Positions 1 to 6,586 are shown, counted from the stretch's first letter. The stretch: 9,256 nucleotides of DNA from Chitinophagaceae bacterium (GCA_019747455.1 JAIEQT010000360.1:1-9256), one strand, 5' to 3'. Notes: a model not told the origin generated them from the letters alone. Translations and numbers: made by a program.

Positions 1-1
1 T

Positions 2-1015
2 GGTTGTGGATGCAAAATTGCACCCACTGTGTTACAAGAAATACTTCAATCTAGTAATAAACCGGTTTTTACAGATAAACTTTTAGTAGGCTATCAATCA
101 AATGACGATGCGGCTGTTTACCTATTGAATGAAGAAAAGGCTATTATTAGTACCACTGATTTTTTTACCCCTATTGTGGATGATCCTTTTGTATTCGGAC
201 AAATAGCTGCGGCTAATGCTATAAGTGATGTGTATGCGATGGGAGGAAACCCCATTATGGCGTTAGCTATTTTAGGTTGGCCTGTTGATAAAATTCCCCC
301 TGCTATCGCACAACAAGTGATTGAAGGAGGTAGGGATATTTGTTTACAGGCAGGTATTCCTCTTGCCGGCGGCCATAGTATTGACGCTCCTGAACCAATA
401 TTTGGACTAGCTGTTACCGGCGAAATACATCCAAGCCATATCAAAAAAAATAATACTGCCAAACACAACGATTTACTATTACTTACAAAACCCATTGGTA
501 GCGGTGTATTAGCTGCTGCGCAAAAAAGAGGCATATTAGAAGAATCCGATTTACAGATCTTAGTTAAGCAACTTACACAACTCAATAAAGTGGGAGGAGC
601 ACTAGGAAAACTAGAAGGTGTTCATGCTGTTACAGATATAACAGGCTTCGGCTTAATTGGTCATTTAATGGAAATGGCAGCAGGAAGCGGACTCGGCGCT
701 ACTATTAATTACGCTCAAATACCTATTATTACCGCAGCTAAAAAGTTTATTGCCCAACGCGTTGTTCCCGATGCAACTTATAGAAATTGGAATGCGTATA
801 GTAAGGAAGTACAGTTTGAAAAGGGCGTAGATGTAATGGAAGCTTTTTCGCTATTACCCGATCCACAAACAAATGGGGGATTATTGATAGCCGTGAGCGA
901 AGATACCCTTGCTGATTGTACAAATATTTTACATGAGTTTGGTTTGGCTGCGTTTACAAAACCAATAGGCAAGTTTACTGATTATGACGGCAAAAGAATA
1001 AAAATCGATTTATAA
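2..1015 (+). CDS. selD: Selenophosphate synthase (selenide, water dikinase), 5' end outside window
   Basis: SelD makes selenophosphate from selenide and ATP in the cytoplasm, the selenium donor for selenocysteine and for 2-selenouridine in tRNA. The open frame runs to the left edge: codons at 2-28 read G-C-G-C-K-I-A-P-T. This is the conserved catalytic N-terminus (Cys17, Cys19 and Lys20 in E. coli), so the GTG at 29 is not the start. The first cysteine is TGT, so this is a Cys form, not a selenoprotein form. Further family blocks are N-D-D-A-A-V-Y (109-111 is a GAT of this block), S-T-T-D-F-F, N-A-I-S-D-V-Y-A-M-G-G, G-G-H-S-I-D-A-P-E-P-I-F-G-L and the late D-P-Q-T-N-G-G-L-L (usually T-S-G-G). 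The visible 337 codons fit the usual length of about 345, so roughly ten residues are missing. No selenium user (selA, selB, mnmH) is visible. Its stop overlaps the convergent gene by 6 bp. Confidence 0.97.
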   Translation, partial: GCGCKIAPTVLQEILQSSNKPVFTDKLLVGYQSNDDAAVYLLNEEKAIISTTDFFTPIVDDPFVFGQIAAANAISDVYAMGGNPIMALAILGWPVDKIPPAIAQQVIEGGRDICLQAGIPLAGGHSIDAPEPIFGLAVTGEIHPSHIKKNNTAKHNDLLLLTKPIGSGVLAAAQKRGILEESDLQILVKQLTQLNKVGGALGKLEGVHAVTDITGFGLIGHLMEMAAGSGLGATINYAQIPIITAAKKFIAQRVVPDATYRNWNAYSKEVQFEKGVDVMEAFSLLPDPQTNGGLLIAVSEDTLADCTNILHEFGLAAFTKPIGKFTDYDGKRIKIDL

Positions 1016-1252
1016 TAATCCATCAATTTTAGTAGCTAGCTCACGATCCAGTTCCGTAACGGTATTGCCTGCATCATGTGTACTTAACCAAATTTCTACC
1101 GTATTCCAAACATTGGTAAGCTTGGGATGATGATTCATTTTTTCTGCTTCTATAGCCACACGCGCCATAAAGCCAAAAGCTTCTGAGAAATTATTAAAAA
1201 CGAATTTTCTGTACAGCGAATTATTTTTTTCTTCCCATTTCATACAATACAT
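1010..1252 (-). CDS. Pterin-4a-carbinolamine dehydratase (short form)
   Basis: This enzyme dehydrates 4a-hydroxytetrahydrobiopterin, recycling the pterin cofactor of aromatic amino acid hydroxylases. The full family signature is present: E37-x3-H41-H42-P43-x5-W49-x9-H59, followed by D60 and D69. At 80 residues it lacks the N-terminal strand of the roughly 100-residue form (the L-x-G-W region). From memory, short versions of this kind are normal in Bacteroidota. Two starts are possible. ATG at 1252 leaves a 1-nt gap from the stop of the upstream gene and suits translational coupling. ATG at 1243, giving M-K-W-E-E-K, resembles the N-terminus of relatives as I recall them. An AAGGGA lies too far upstream to decide. 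It is the last gene of the M28/IPExxxVDY cluster. No phenylalanine hydroxylase is visible, so its substrate context is open. Confidence 0.92.
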   Translation of the reverse strand: MYCMKWEEKNNSLYRKFVFNNFSEAFGFMARVAIEAEKMNHHPKLTNVWNTVEIWLSTHDAGNTVTELDRELATKIDGLL

Positions 1253-1253
1253 T

Positions 1254-1688
1254 TTAAAAAATCATATTTCCCTTATTCTTAATCTGCTCGTTGGTTAATT
1301 CTGCTACAAGCTGAACTCCACTTAGGTTTCGTACAGTTTGTAAAATCCAATTACATTTTTCTTGATCTACATAATCGTCTTTCATCAACCATAAAAAATC
1401 CATATGCTTAAACTCAGGTAATAAATATTCTCCGTCAAATTGATTTTGATAGAGATAATGTGTTAAAGGTGTTGTAGGCTCCTTAAACTGATAGATAGAA
1501 AAAAAATAATTACGATTTTTTCTTTTTAACTGTATCTCAATTTCAGGATTCAATCTAAAATTATATCCTAGCTTATTATTAAGCTGCATACAAAACTGAT
1601 AATTCTTTACCGTAGCTGTAATTCCCAGCAAACGAGTGCCTTCGAAAAACTCTTCATTAATTAAGTCAACATCTAAACTCAGTTTCAT
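1254..1688 (-). CDS. IPExxxVDY family-like protein of unknown function
   Basis: A 144-residue cytoplasmic protein with no signal peptide or membrane segment. It resembles the Bacteroidota IPExxxVDY family: an N-terminal M-K-L-S-L-D-V-D, a R-L-L-G-I-T block, K-N-Y-Q-F-C-M-Q-L-N-N-K-L-G-Y, and a late L-P-E-F-K-H-M-D-F-L-W. That last block fits the name motif with I to L, V to M and Y to F. The function of the family is unknown to me. The frame opens further upstream only to a TTG at 1706, inside the end of the preceding gene; the ATG at 1688 fits the family N-terminus and lies 7 nt after that gene's stop, so I prefer it. The stop lies 1 nt before the dehydratase ATG at 1252. I recall the gene usually lying near pyruvate kinase, which is not the case here. 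The family call rests on pattern recognition of a divergent motif. Confidence 0.72.
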   Translation of the reverse strand: MKLSLDVDLINEEFFEGTRLLGITATVKNYQFCMQLNNKLGYNFRLNPEIEIQLKRKNRNYFFSIYQFKEPTTPLTHYLYQNQFDGEYLLPEFKHMDFLWLMKDDYVDQEKCNWILQTVRNLSGVQLVAELTNEQIKNKGNMIF

Positions 1689-1695
1689 ACGGCTA

Positions 1696-3339
1696 TTAAA
1701 ATTCAACTTCTACTTGCTTTTCTTCATTGCCCCTTTTAAATAGAAGTACTGTTTTATCGCCTTTCTTAAATTTTGAAAGCGACTGCATATAGCTATTTAC
1801 ATCTACAAATTTATACTCCCCTAATTGTAATAATATATCCCCCGCCTGTAACCCTTTTTTCTCTGCAAGTTTCCCGGCACTTACCCCATCAATACGCATA
1901 CCCGTTCCTGAAAATCCATAATCGGGTATCACTCCCAAACTAACTGTAAAACGCGTGCTCCGCCCCATTTGTTGCTCAGCAGTTTTCGTAAAAGCGATCT
2001 TACCTTTAGTATCGGTTAACTCAATAGTTTTATATACTAAACGAACAATATCTTTTTGCCCCTTATAATTTATTTTATCCCAATCATCGGTTGCCTTATG
2101 ATAATCGCTATGGCTTCCGGTAAATAAAAACAAAACAGGAATATCCTTTCTATAAAAACTCGCGTGATCGCTGGGCCCACTGCCGGCACTATCAATTTTA
2201 TACATAAAATCATTCGCTACAGCAGGCACTACAGTGCTCCATACCGGCGATGTACCATAACCACCAATCGTAAGTTTTTTAGCGGTATCGTATCGGCCCA
2301 CCATATCCATATTAATCATATAGTTAGCATTTACCTTCGCGGTAGGATTTTCTAACCAGTATTTACTACCAAATAAGCCCAATTCCTCTCCGGAAAAATG
2401 CATGATCAAATAATTATTATTTGATGGCGATTTTATCTTGAGCAAACGAGCCAACTCCATTAAGGCCGCAGTACCACTGGCATTATCATCGGCCCCGTTA
2501 TGAATAACATGACCAGTATCTAACGCGTTTTTATCTTCTCCAAAACCCAGGTGATCGTAATGCGCTCCGAGTATAACCGTATTTGCCGCTTTATTATCAA
2601 TAAACCCAATAATATTATGTGCTTTGCGAATATTATTCACGAAGCCAAGCTGTAATGCTATGTTAATAGAAGCCGTATGGTCATGTAAATATTTTTTTAC
2701 CCCTTCCTTTGTAAAATATACCACCGGAATAGCGGTAGATGCCGACTTATCATTTTTATTAAACTGAATATTATCTACCAGGCCGGAGCTATTGTATATA
2801 AAAAGTGCTATAGCTTTTTTTGCAGCTGCATTTGCGGCTTCTTTTTTAATCAATTCTTCTATATCAAAATGAGGGTTGGTTTTATTTTCCTCCAATATAT
2901 CTTTCAAATCTTTAAACCAGGGCATCCCACTTTCATTCATAGCCATAGATGGCGCCCCTTTTATATTGCCCTCTTTACTGAATGCTAATGGAATATAATC
3001 TTCATTCAACACCAGTTGTTTTCCATCAACTGTCAAATAACTGTTGGCTGCAACTTGCTTTCCTTCATTAATTTCAAACTCTTGTACATATCCATTAGCG
3101 CCTGCCGGTAATAAGCCTAGCTGTTTATATTGTGAAATAATATATTCCATCGCTAATTGCTCACCCTTGGTGCCAGTTCTTCTTCCCTCCAGTTTATCAT
3201 CGGCCAAAAATTGAACATGTTTTTGCAAATTGGCAACAAGCTGCGCATCTTCTTTTTCCAATGCAAGGCGCTGCTTTCGTTTGCTCTGGGCAGCTAGTAA
3301 AACCGGACTTATCACAAAAAAAATCAGCCATTTTCTCAT
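1696..3339 (-). CDS. Secreted M28-family zinc metallopeptidase with PA-like insert and C-terminal PDZ domain
   Basis: A probable co-catalytic zinc aminopeptidase acting outside the cytoplasm. Residues 1-18 (M-R-K-W, then a hydrophobic run ending L-L-A-A-Q-S) form a Sec signal peptide. Residues about 35-80 are the lead-in typical of bacterial M28 proteins (F-L-A-D-D-K-L-E-G-R-R-T-G). Residues about 95-230 look like an inserted PA-type segment. The peptidase core, about 240-440, has all expected metal ligands: H260 in G-A-H-Y-D-H, D285 in A-D-D-N-A-S-G, E318 (general base) and E319 in S-G-E-E-L-G, D345 in M-D-M-V-G, and H414 in D-Y-H-K-A-T-D. Residues about 465-547 form a PDZ domain (S-A-G-K-L-A-E-K-K-G-L-Q-A-G-D-I-L), perhaps for substrate binding. 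At 547 residues it looks intact. It is the first gene of the three-gene minus-strand cluster and is transcribed divergently from feoB. The natural substrate cannot be read from sequence. Confidence 0.93.
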   Translation of the reverse strand: MRKWLIFFVISPVLLAAQSKRKQRLALEKEDAQLVANLQKHVQFLADDKLEGRRTGTKGEQLAMEYIISQYKQLGLLPAGANGYVQEFEINEGKQVAANSYLTVDGKQLVLNEDYIPLAFSKEGNIKGAPSMAMNESGMPWFKDLKDILEENKTNPHFDIEELIKKEAANAAAKKAIALFIYNSSGLVDNIQFNKNDKSASTAIPVVYFTKEGVKKYLHDHTASINIALQLGFVNNIRKAHNIIGFIDNKAANTVILGAHYDHLGFGEDKNALDTGHVIHNGADDNASGTAALMELARLLKIKSPSNNNYLIMHFSGEELGLFGSKYWLENPTAKVNANYMINMDMVGRYDTAKKLTIGGYGTSPVWSTVVPAVANDFMYKIDSAGSGPSDHASFYRKDIPVLFLFTGSHSDYHKATDDWDKINYKGQKDIVRLVYKTIELTDTKGKIAFTKTAEQQMGRSTRFTVSLGVIPDYGFSGTGMRIDGVSAGKLAEKKGLQAGDILLQLGEYKFVDVNSYMQSLSKFKKGDKTVLLFKRGNEEKQVEVEF

Positions 3340-3356
3340 AAAAACAGTTTGTAGCG

Positions 3357-3364
3357 CAAAAATA
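3357..3364 (-). promoter_or_regulatory. Candidate Bacteroidota -7 promoter element for the M28 gene
   Basis: On the minus strand this reads TATTTTTG, an exact match to the Bacteroidota -7 consensus TAnnTTTG. It ends 17 nt upstream of the M28 ATG at 3339, giving a short 5' leader. No clear -33 TTG or TTTG is found at the expected spacing, and an A/T-rich match of this kind can occur by chance, so this is a candidate only. Confidence 0.35.
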
Positions 3365-3423
3365 CAGTGTTAAAGCTTCTCATTCTCTTCCCGATATCGT
3401 AACCTTATCCAAAAACCAGCACT

Positions 3424-3431
3424 TAGTTTTG
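3424..3431 (+). promoter_or_regulatory. Candidate Bacteroidota -7 promoter element for feoB
   Basis: TAGTTTTG matches TAnnTTTG exactly and ends 4 nt before the TTG proposed as the feoB start. Its TAG is also the in-frame stop that bounds the feoB frame upstream. If used, transcription would begin at or within a few bases of the start codon, giving a leaderless or nearly leaderless mRNA. I see no matching -33 TTG upstream, so confidence is limited. Confidence 0.35.
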
Positions 3432-3435
3432 CGAC

Positions 3436-5562
3436 TTGCAAAGTACAACCCTACATATAGCTTTAGTGGGCAATCCTAACAGCGGTAAAAGCTCCCTTTT
3501 TAATGCCTTAACCGGTCTTAATCAAAAGGTTGGCAATTTTCCGGGTGTAACTGTTGATAAGAAAACCGGGGCATTTGTATTGGAAAGTGGAAAAAAAGCC
3601 GAGCTGATCGACTTACCGGGCACTTATAGTTTATACCCTCGCAGAGCTGATGAATGGGTAGCGTATAAAGTATTAATGGGTGCCGATGAAGAGGTTAAAG
3701 CCGATTTAGTTATACTGGTTGCAGACGCCTCTAATTTAAAACGAAATTTACTTTTTTGCAGTCAGATCATCGACTTGAAAGTGCCGGTTGTAATGGTTCT
3801 TACGATGAATGATATTGCAGCTAAAAAAGATATTAAAATTGATATTAGTGGCTTAGAAGCTGATTTGGGCATTCCGGTTGTAGCCGTAAACCCAAGAAAG
3901 AACAAAGGATTACACGAGTTAAAGAAAGTAATTGCACAACTCACACGTGTACCAGAAGATGCGATCCGAAGAAACAGGGATTTTATCAGCTTACAAAATT
4001 TAGCGCCTGCGGCAATAGCTGATATGCAGATTTACTTTCCCGCCAACAGCGAATATGCTTCTTTACATCAATTGATTAATGGAGAAGAACTTATCCAAAA
4101 CGCTGATAGTTGGCAATTGATTAAAACAATTACTACTAAACATCAATTCAACCCCACAAAAACGCAGGCTGAAGAAATTTTGCATAGGTATAGCCGTATA
4201 AGGCAAATTATGCAAAATAATGTTGTGGAAACCGGACCACTCGAGAAGAAATTGTTTTCTGATAAATTGGATGGCTTATTATTACATCGTACTTGGGGTT
4301 ATATCATTCTACTAGCAGTTCTCTTTTTATTATTCCAAAGTATATTCTGGTTGGCACAATTTCCAATGGATGCCATTGAAGCGGGATTTGCCGGAGCAAG
4401 TAGCTGGTTGAATGGAGCTTTGCCGGAAACCTGGTGGAGTAATTTATTAGTGAATGGATTAATGGCGGGTTTATCAGGTATTCTCGTATTTGTTCCACAA
4501 ATAATGATTTTATTCGGACTCATTACCATTTTAGAGGATACCGGCTATATGGCGCGTATCAGTTTTTTGAGTGATAAATTGATGCGAAAAGCCGGCCTCA
4601 ACGGTAAGAGTGTAATGCCTATGATCAGTGGTTTTGCATGTGCTGTACCTGCTATTATGAGCGCTCGAAATATCGAAAATAAAAAAGAACGCTTACTTAC
4701 TATTTTAGTTACGCCACTCATGAGTTGTAGCGCCCGATTACCCGTATACACTATTCTTATCTCATTGGTAATTGATGATACGTATTATTTTGGATTCTTG
4801 AGTTTACAAGGATTGGTGATGATGGGTTTATATTTTTTGGGGACATTTATGGCATTGATAATGAGTTATATACTCAAGTTTTTTATCAATATTAAAGAGA
4901 AGAGTTTCTTTATACTTGAATTACCCATTTATCGCGGACCACGTTGGAAGAATGTTGTTACTACCATGATTGAAAAGGCACGCATATTTGTAACAGATGC
5001 GGGTAAAGTGATCATGGTCATTAGTTTGCTGCTGTGGTTTTTAAGCTCTTATGGTCCGGGTAATAAAATGGCAGAAACACAAACAAAATATGCAACCCTA
5101 ATAGCAGCGCAACCCACTAAAACCGATTCTCTACAAAAACAATTATTAGCTGAAAAACTGCAATACTCTTATGCCGGTTTATTAGGTAAAACCATTGAGC
5201 CTATAATTAAGCCCTTAGGTTATGATTGGAAAATAGGCATTGCATTGATCACTTCTTTTGCGGCCCGCGAAGTATTTGTAGGAACAATGGCTACTTTATA
5301 TAGCGTAGAGGAATCCGACGATTCCTCTCTCAGGGCAAAACTCAACGCTGCCGTTCACGAAAATGGGAAAAAAGTATACACTTTACCTGCAGCTCTTTCT
5401 TTGATGGTTTTTTATGCACTCGCTATGCAATGTATGAGTACACTAGCCATTGTAAAACGCGAAACAAAATCTTGGAAGTGGCCAGTATTCCAATTCATCT
5501 ACATGACGGCATTGGCTTATGGGATGAGTTTTTTGGTGTACCAACTAGGAATTAGGTTATAG
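3436..5562 (+). CDS. feoB: Ferrous iron transport protein B (FeoB)
   Basis: An inner-membrane Fe(II) transporter with an N-terminal GTPase. The G domain has G1 G-N-P-N-S-G-K-S-S (12-20), G2 N-F-P-G-V-T-V (34-40) and G3 D-L-P-G-T (59-63). The expected G4 N-x-x-D reads T123-M-N-D126. A helical spacer of about 165-280 follows. The membrane part starts near 285 and carries both Gate regions: S-G-F-A-C-A-V-P-A (398-406, C402) with M-S-C-S-A-R-L-P-V-Y (429-438, C431), and F-A-A-R-E-V-F-V-G-T (608-617). A closing M-Q-C-M-S-T-L-A-I-V-K-R-E-T (664-677) precedes the last helix. The 708 residues are close to family length. An in-frame TAG at 3424 and the position of G1 leave TTG 3436 as the only plausible common start codon; the next in-frame ATG (codon 81) would remove G1-G3. 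No feoA is adjacent. M28 is divergent and the serine hydrolase convergent. Confidence 0.96.
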   Translation: MQSTTLHIALVGNPNSGKSSLFNALTGLNQKVGNFPGVTVDKKTGAFVLESGKKAELIDLPGTYSLYPRRADEWVAYKVLMGADEEVKADLVILVADASNLKRNLLFCSQIIDLKVPVVMVLTMNDIAAKKDIKIDISGLEADLGIPVVAVNPRKNKGLHELKKVIAQLTRVPEDAIRRNRDFISLQNLAPAAIADMQIYFPANSEYASLHQLINGEELIQNADSWQLIKTITTKHQFNPTKTQAEEILHRYSRIRQIMQNNVVETGPLEKKLFSDKLDGLLLHRTWGYIILLAVLFLLFQSIFWLAQFPMDAIEAGFAGASSWLNGALPETWWSNLLVNGLMAGLSGILVFVPQIMILFGLITILEDTGYMARISFLSDKLMRKAGLNGKSVMPMISGFACAVPAIMSARNIENKKERLLTILVTPLMSCSARLPVYTILISLVIDDTYYFGFLSLQGLVMMGLYFLGTFMALIMSYILKFFINIKEKSFFILELPIYRGPRWKNVVTTMIEKARIFVTDAGKVIMVISLLLWFLSSYGPGNKMAETQTKYATLIAAQPTKTDSLQKQLLAEKLQYSYAGLLGKTIEPIIKPLGYDWKIGIALITSFAAREVFVGTMATLYSVEESDDSSLRAKLNAAVHENGKKVYTLPAALSLMVFYALAMQCMSTLAIVKRETKSWKWPVFQFIYMTALAYGMSFLVYQLGIRL

Positions 5563-5598
5563 GGAAAGGGCATAAGCTATAATGGACCCTGTATCCCT
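5561..5598. terminator. Weak hairpin after feoB, possible terminator
   Basis: AGGGAAAGGG at 5561-5570 can pair with CCCTGTATCCCT at 5587-5598. This gives AGGGA/TCCCT and AGGG/CCCT stems with a 1-against-3-nt internal loop and a 16-nt terminal loop. The first arm begins within the feoB stop codon. No T-tract follows on the plus strand, and the other strand also lacks a good one, so a role in ending transcription is only a guess. Confidence 0.22.
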
Positions 5599-5639
5599 TA
5601 ACTTGCATCCCGTCTCCCAAATCACCACTGCACATTACC

Positions 5640-5667
5640 ACTGACTAATGACTACTGACCATTGACT
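5640..5667. repeat. Four imperfect tandem heptamers, consensus A-n-TGACT
   Basis: The stretch reads ACTGACT, AATGACT, ACTGACC and ATTGACT head to tail, 28 bp in exact 7-nt register. It ends 6 bp before the stop codon of the serine hydrolase gene. An extra ACCACTG direct repeat (5624-5630 and 5637-5643) leads into it. The rest of the 111-bp convergent spacer (5563-5673) shows no gene. Short heptanucleotide tandem repeats of similar sequence are known from intergenic regions of other bacteria such as cyanobacteria; a relation here is not implied. Confidence 0.7.
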
Positions 5668-5673
5668 ATTCCC

Positions 5674-6534
5674 TCAAAGCCTCTCCCACAATAACTTACT
5701 CAACTTCATTGCCAAAACCCAAGCCTCATTATCATTACCCCAACTTTTATCAATATTGTCTTTTGTGCAAATGCAAAATATATATTCTCTCCCTTCTCCT
5801 TTTACATACAACACTTCGCTTCTGCTGGCATTTACAGCACCGTTTTTACTGGCAATAAAAACATTGGCCGGTACTTGTGAAATGGCTTGTTCATCCCAAT
5901 AATTTCTGCCTAACAATCGAATCATTTTTTCACTGAGTGAATCGCTTACTACTTTTTTTCGCACTATCATCTCAAATAAAGAAGCCATTTCTCGAGGTGT
6001 TGTCTGTCCCCAACCATATTGGCTTCTATTATTTTCTCTGCCGGGTGTCCTACTATTTACTCGTGTATTCTTCAGCCCCAAACTATCCATCAACTCATTT
6101 ATTCGTGTGCCTTTGCCGGCAATAGTTTGCAACCACAAACTGGCTGTATTATCACTAGTTGTAAGCATAAGCATCATCACTTTACTCAACTCTATTTTTG
6201 CATTGTTTTTTAAATTTCCTACCACATCACCATCATCATAAAAAAGCGAGTCGGTATACGTAAGTGCTTGATGATAATTCAGCTCTCCTTTTTTAATTTT
6301 ATCCATTACACCAACTAATATGGGAACTTTAACCATACTTGCTGTAGGGTAAACTGTATCTGCCTGTATGGCTACTACTTTATTTCTTCGCAAATCATGA
6401 ACATATACACCAACATTTCCTTTAAAACCGTTCAATAACTCAGTGATCTCCTTTGTAAGTTTTTGATTTGTTTTTTGTGCATAGCCCTGCATACATAAGA
6501 GCATGAGCATAAAAAAGGGGAATGATTTTTTCAT
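5674..6534 (-). CDS. Secreted serine hydrolase of the class A beta-lactamase fold, deacylating Glu replaced
   Basis: A 286-residue exported protein. Residues 1-20 form a Sec signal peptide (M-K-K, hydrophobic run, G-Y-A-Q). A cysteine at 14 is preceded by L-L and does not make a good lipobox. Class A motifs are in the right order: S66-M-V-K69 (nucleophile and lysine), S127-D128-N129, and K230-N-G232 where K-T-G is usual. Between the T-R and T-T-P landmarks of the omega loop both this protein and TEM-1 (as I recall it) have 24 residues. That ungapped match places T163 at Glu166 and E167 at Asn170, so the E-x-x-L-N motif is absent. True class A beta-lactamases need Glu166 for deacylation, so this protein probably is not an efficient beta-lactamase. 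It could be a penicillin-binding or peptidoglycan-related hydrolase, or an esterase. It lies 52 nt after the unknown secreted protein gene and may be co-transcribed with it. Confidence 0.88.
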   Translation of the reverse strand: MKKSFPFFMLMLLCMQGYAQKTNQKLTKEITELLNGFKGNVGVYVHDLRRNKVVAIQADTVYPTASMVKVPILVGVMDKIKKGELNYHQALTYTDSLFYDDGDVVGNLKNNAKIELSKVMMLMLTTSDNTASLWLQTIAGKGTRINELMDSLGLKNTRVNSRTPGRENNRSQYGWGQTTPREMASLFEMIVRKKVVSDSLSEKMIRLLGRNYWDEQAISQVPANVFIASKNGAVNASRSEVLYVKGEGREYIFCICTKDNIDKSWGNDNEAWVLAMKLSKLLWERL

Positions 6535-6543
6535 TCCCCAATT

Positions 6544-6566
6544 TAAAAATTTTTAGCTTTCGAAAG
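6544..6566. other. Two adjacent short palindromes upstream of the serine hydrolase gene
   Basis: The 52-nt gap between two minus-strand genes holds TAAAAATTTTTA (6544-6555) and CTTTCGAAAG (6557-6566), both perfect palindromes one base apart. They begin 10 nt upstream of the serine hydrolase ATG. Their stems are too short and A/T-rich to make a convincing terminator; a regulator-binding site is possible but unproved. No exact TAnnTTTG element is present in this gap. Confidence 0.3.
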
Positions 6567-6586
6567 ACAAAATAAAATTGCCTCAT

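Noticed and set aside
118..585. A 155-codon open frame on the minus strand inside selD
   Set aside because: It lies fully antisense to a well-conserved selD and its product is an anti-frame mixture rich in Pro, Ser and Ile with no recognisable domain.
1689..1706. TTG start at 1706 for the IPExxxVDY-like gene
   Set aside because: It lies inside the end of the M28 gene and an ATG six codons later matches the family N-terminus.
4299..4529. Two overlapping minus-strand open frames inside feoB
   Set aside because: Both are antisense to a conserved membrane segment of FeoB and resemble no family.
5640..5667. Heptamer repeats as a CRISPR array
   Set aside because: Units are 7 nt with no spacers and no cas genes nearby.
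6475..6534. Possible lipoprotein signal in the serine hydrolase (Cys14)
   Set aside because: The residues before the cysteine are M-L-L; a lipobox needs a small residue at -1. The ordinary signal peptide ending G-Y-A-Q is a better fit.
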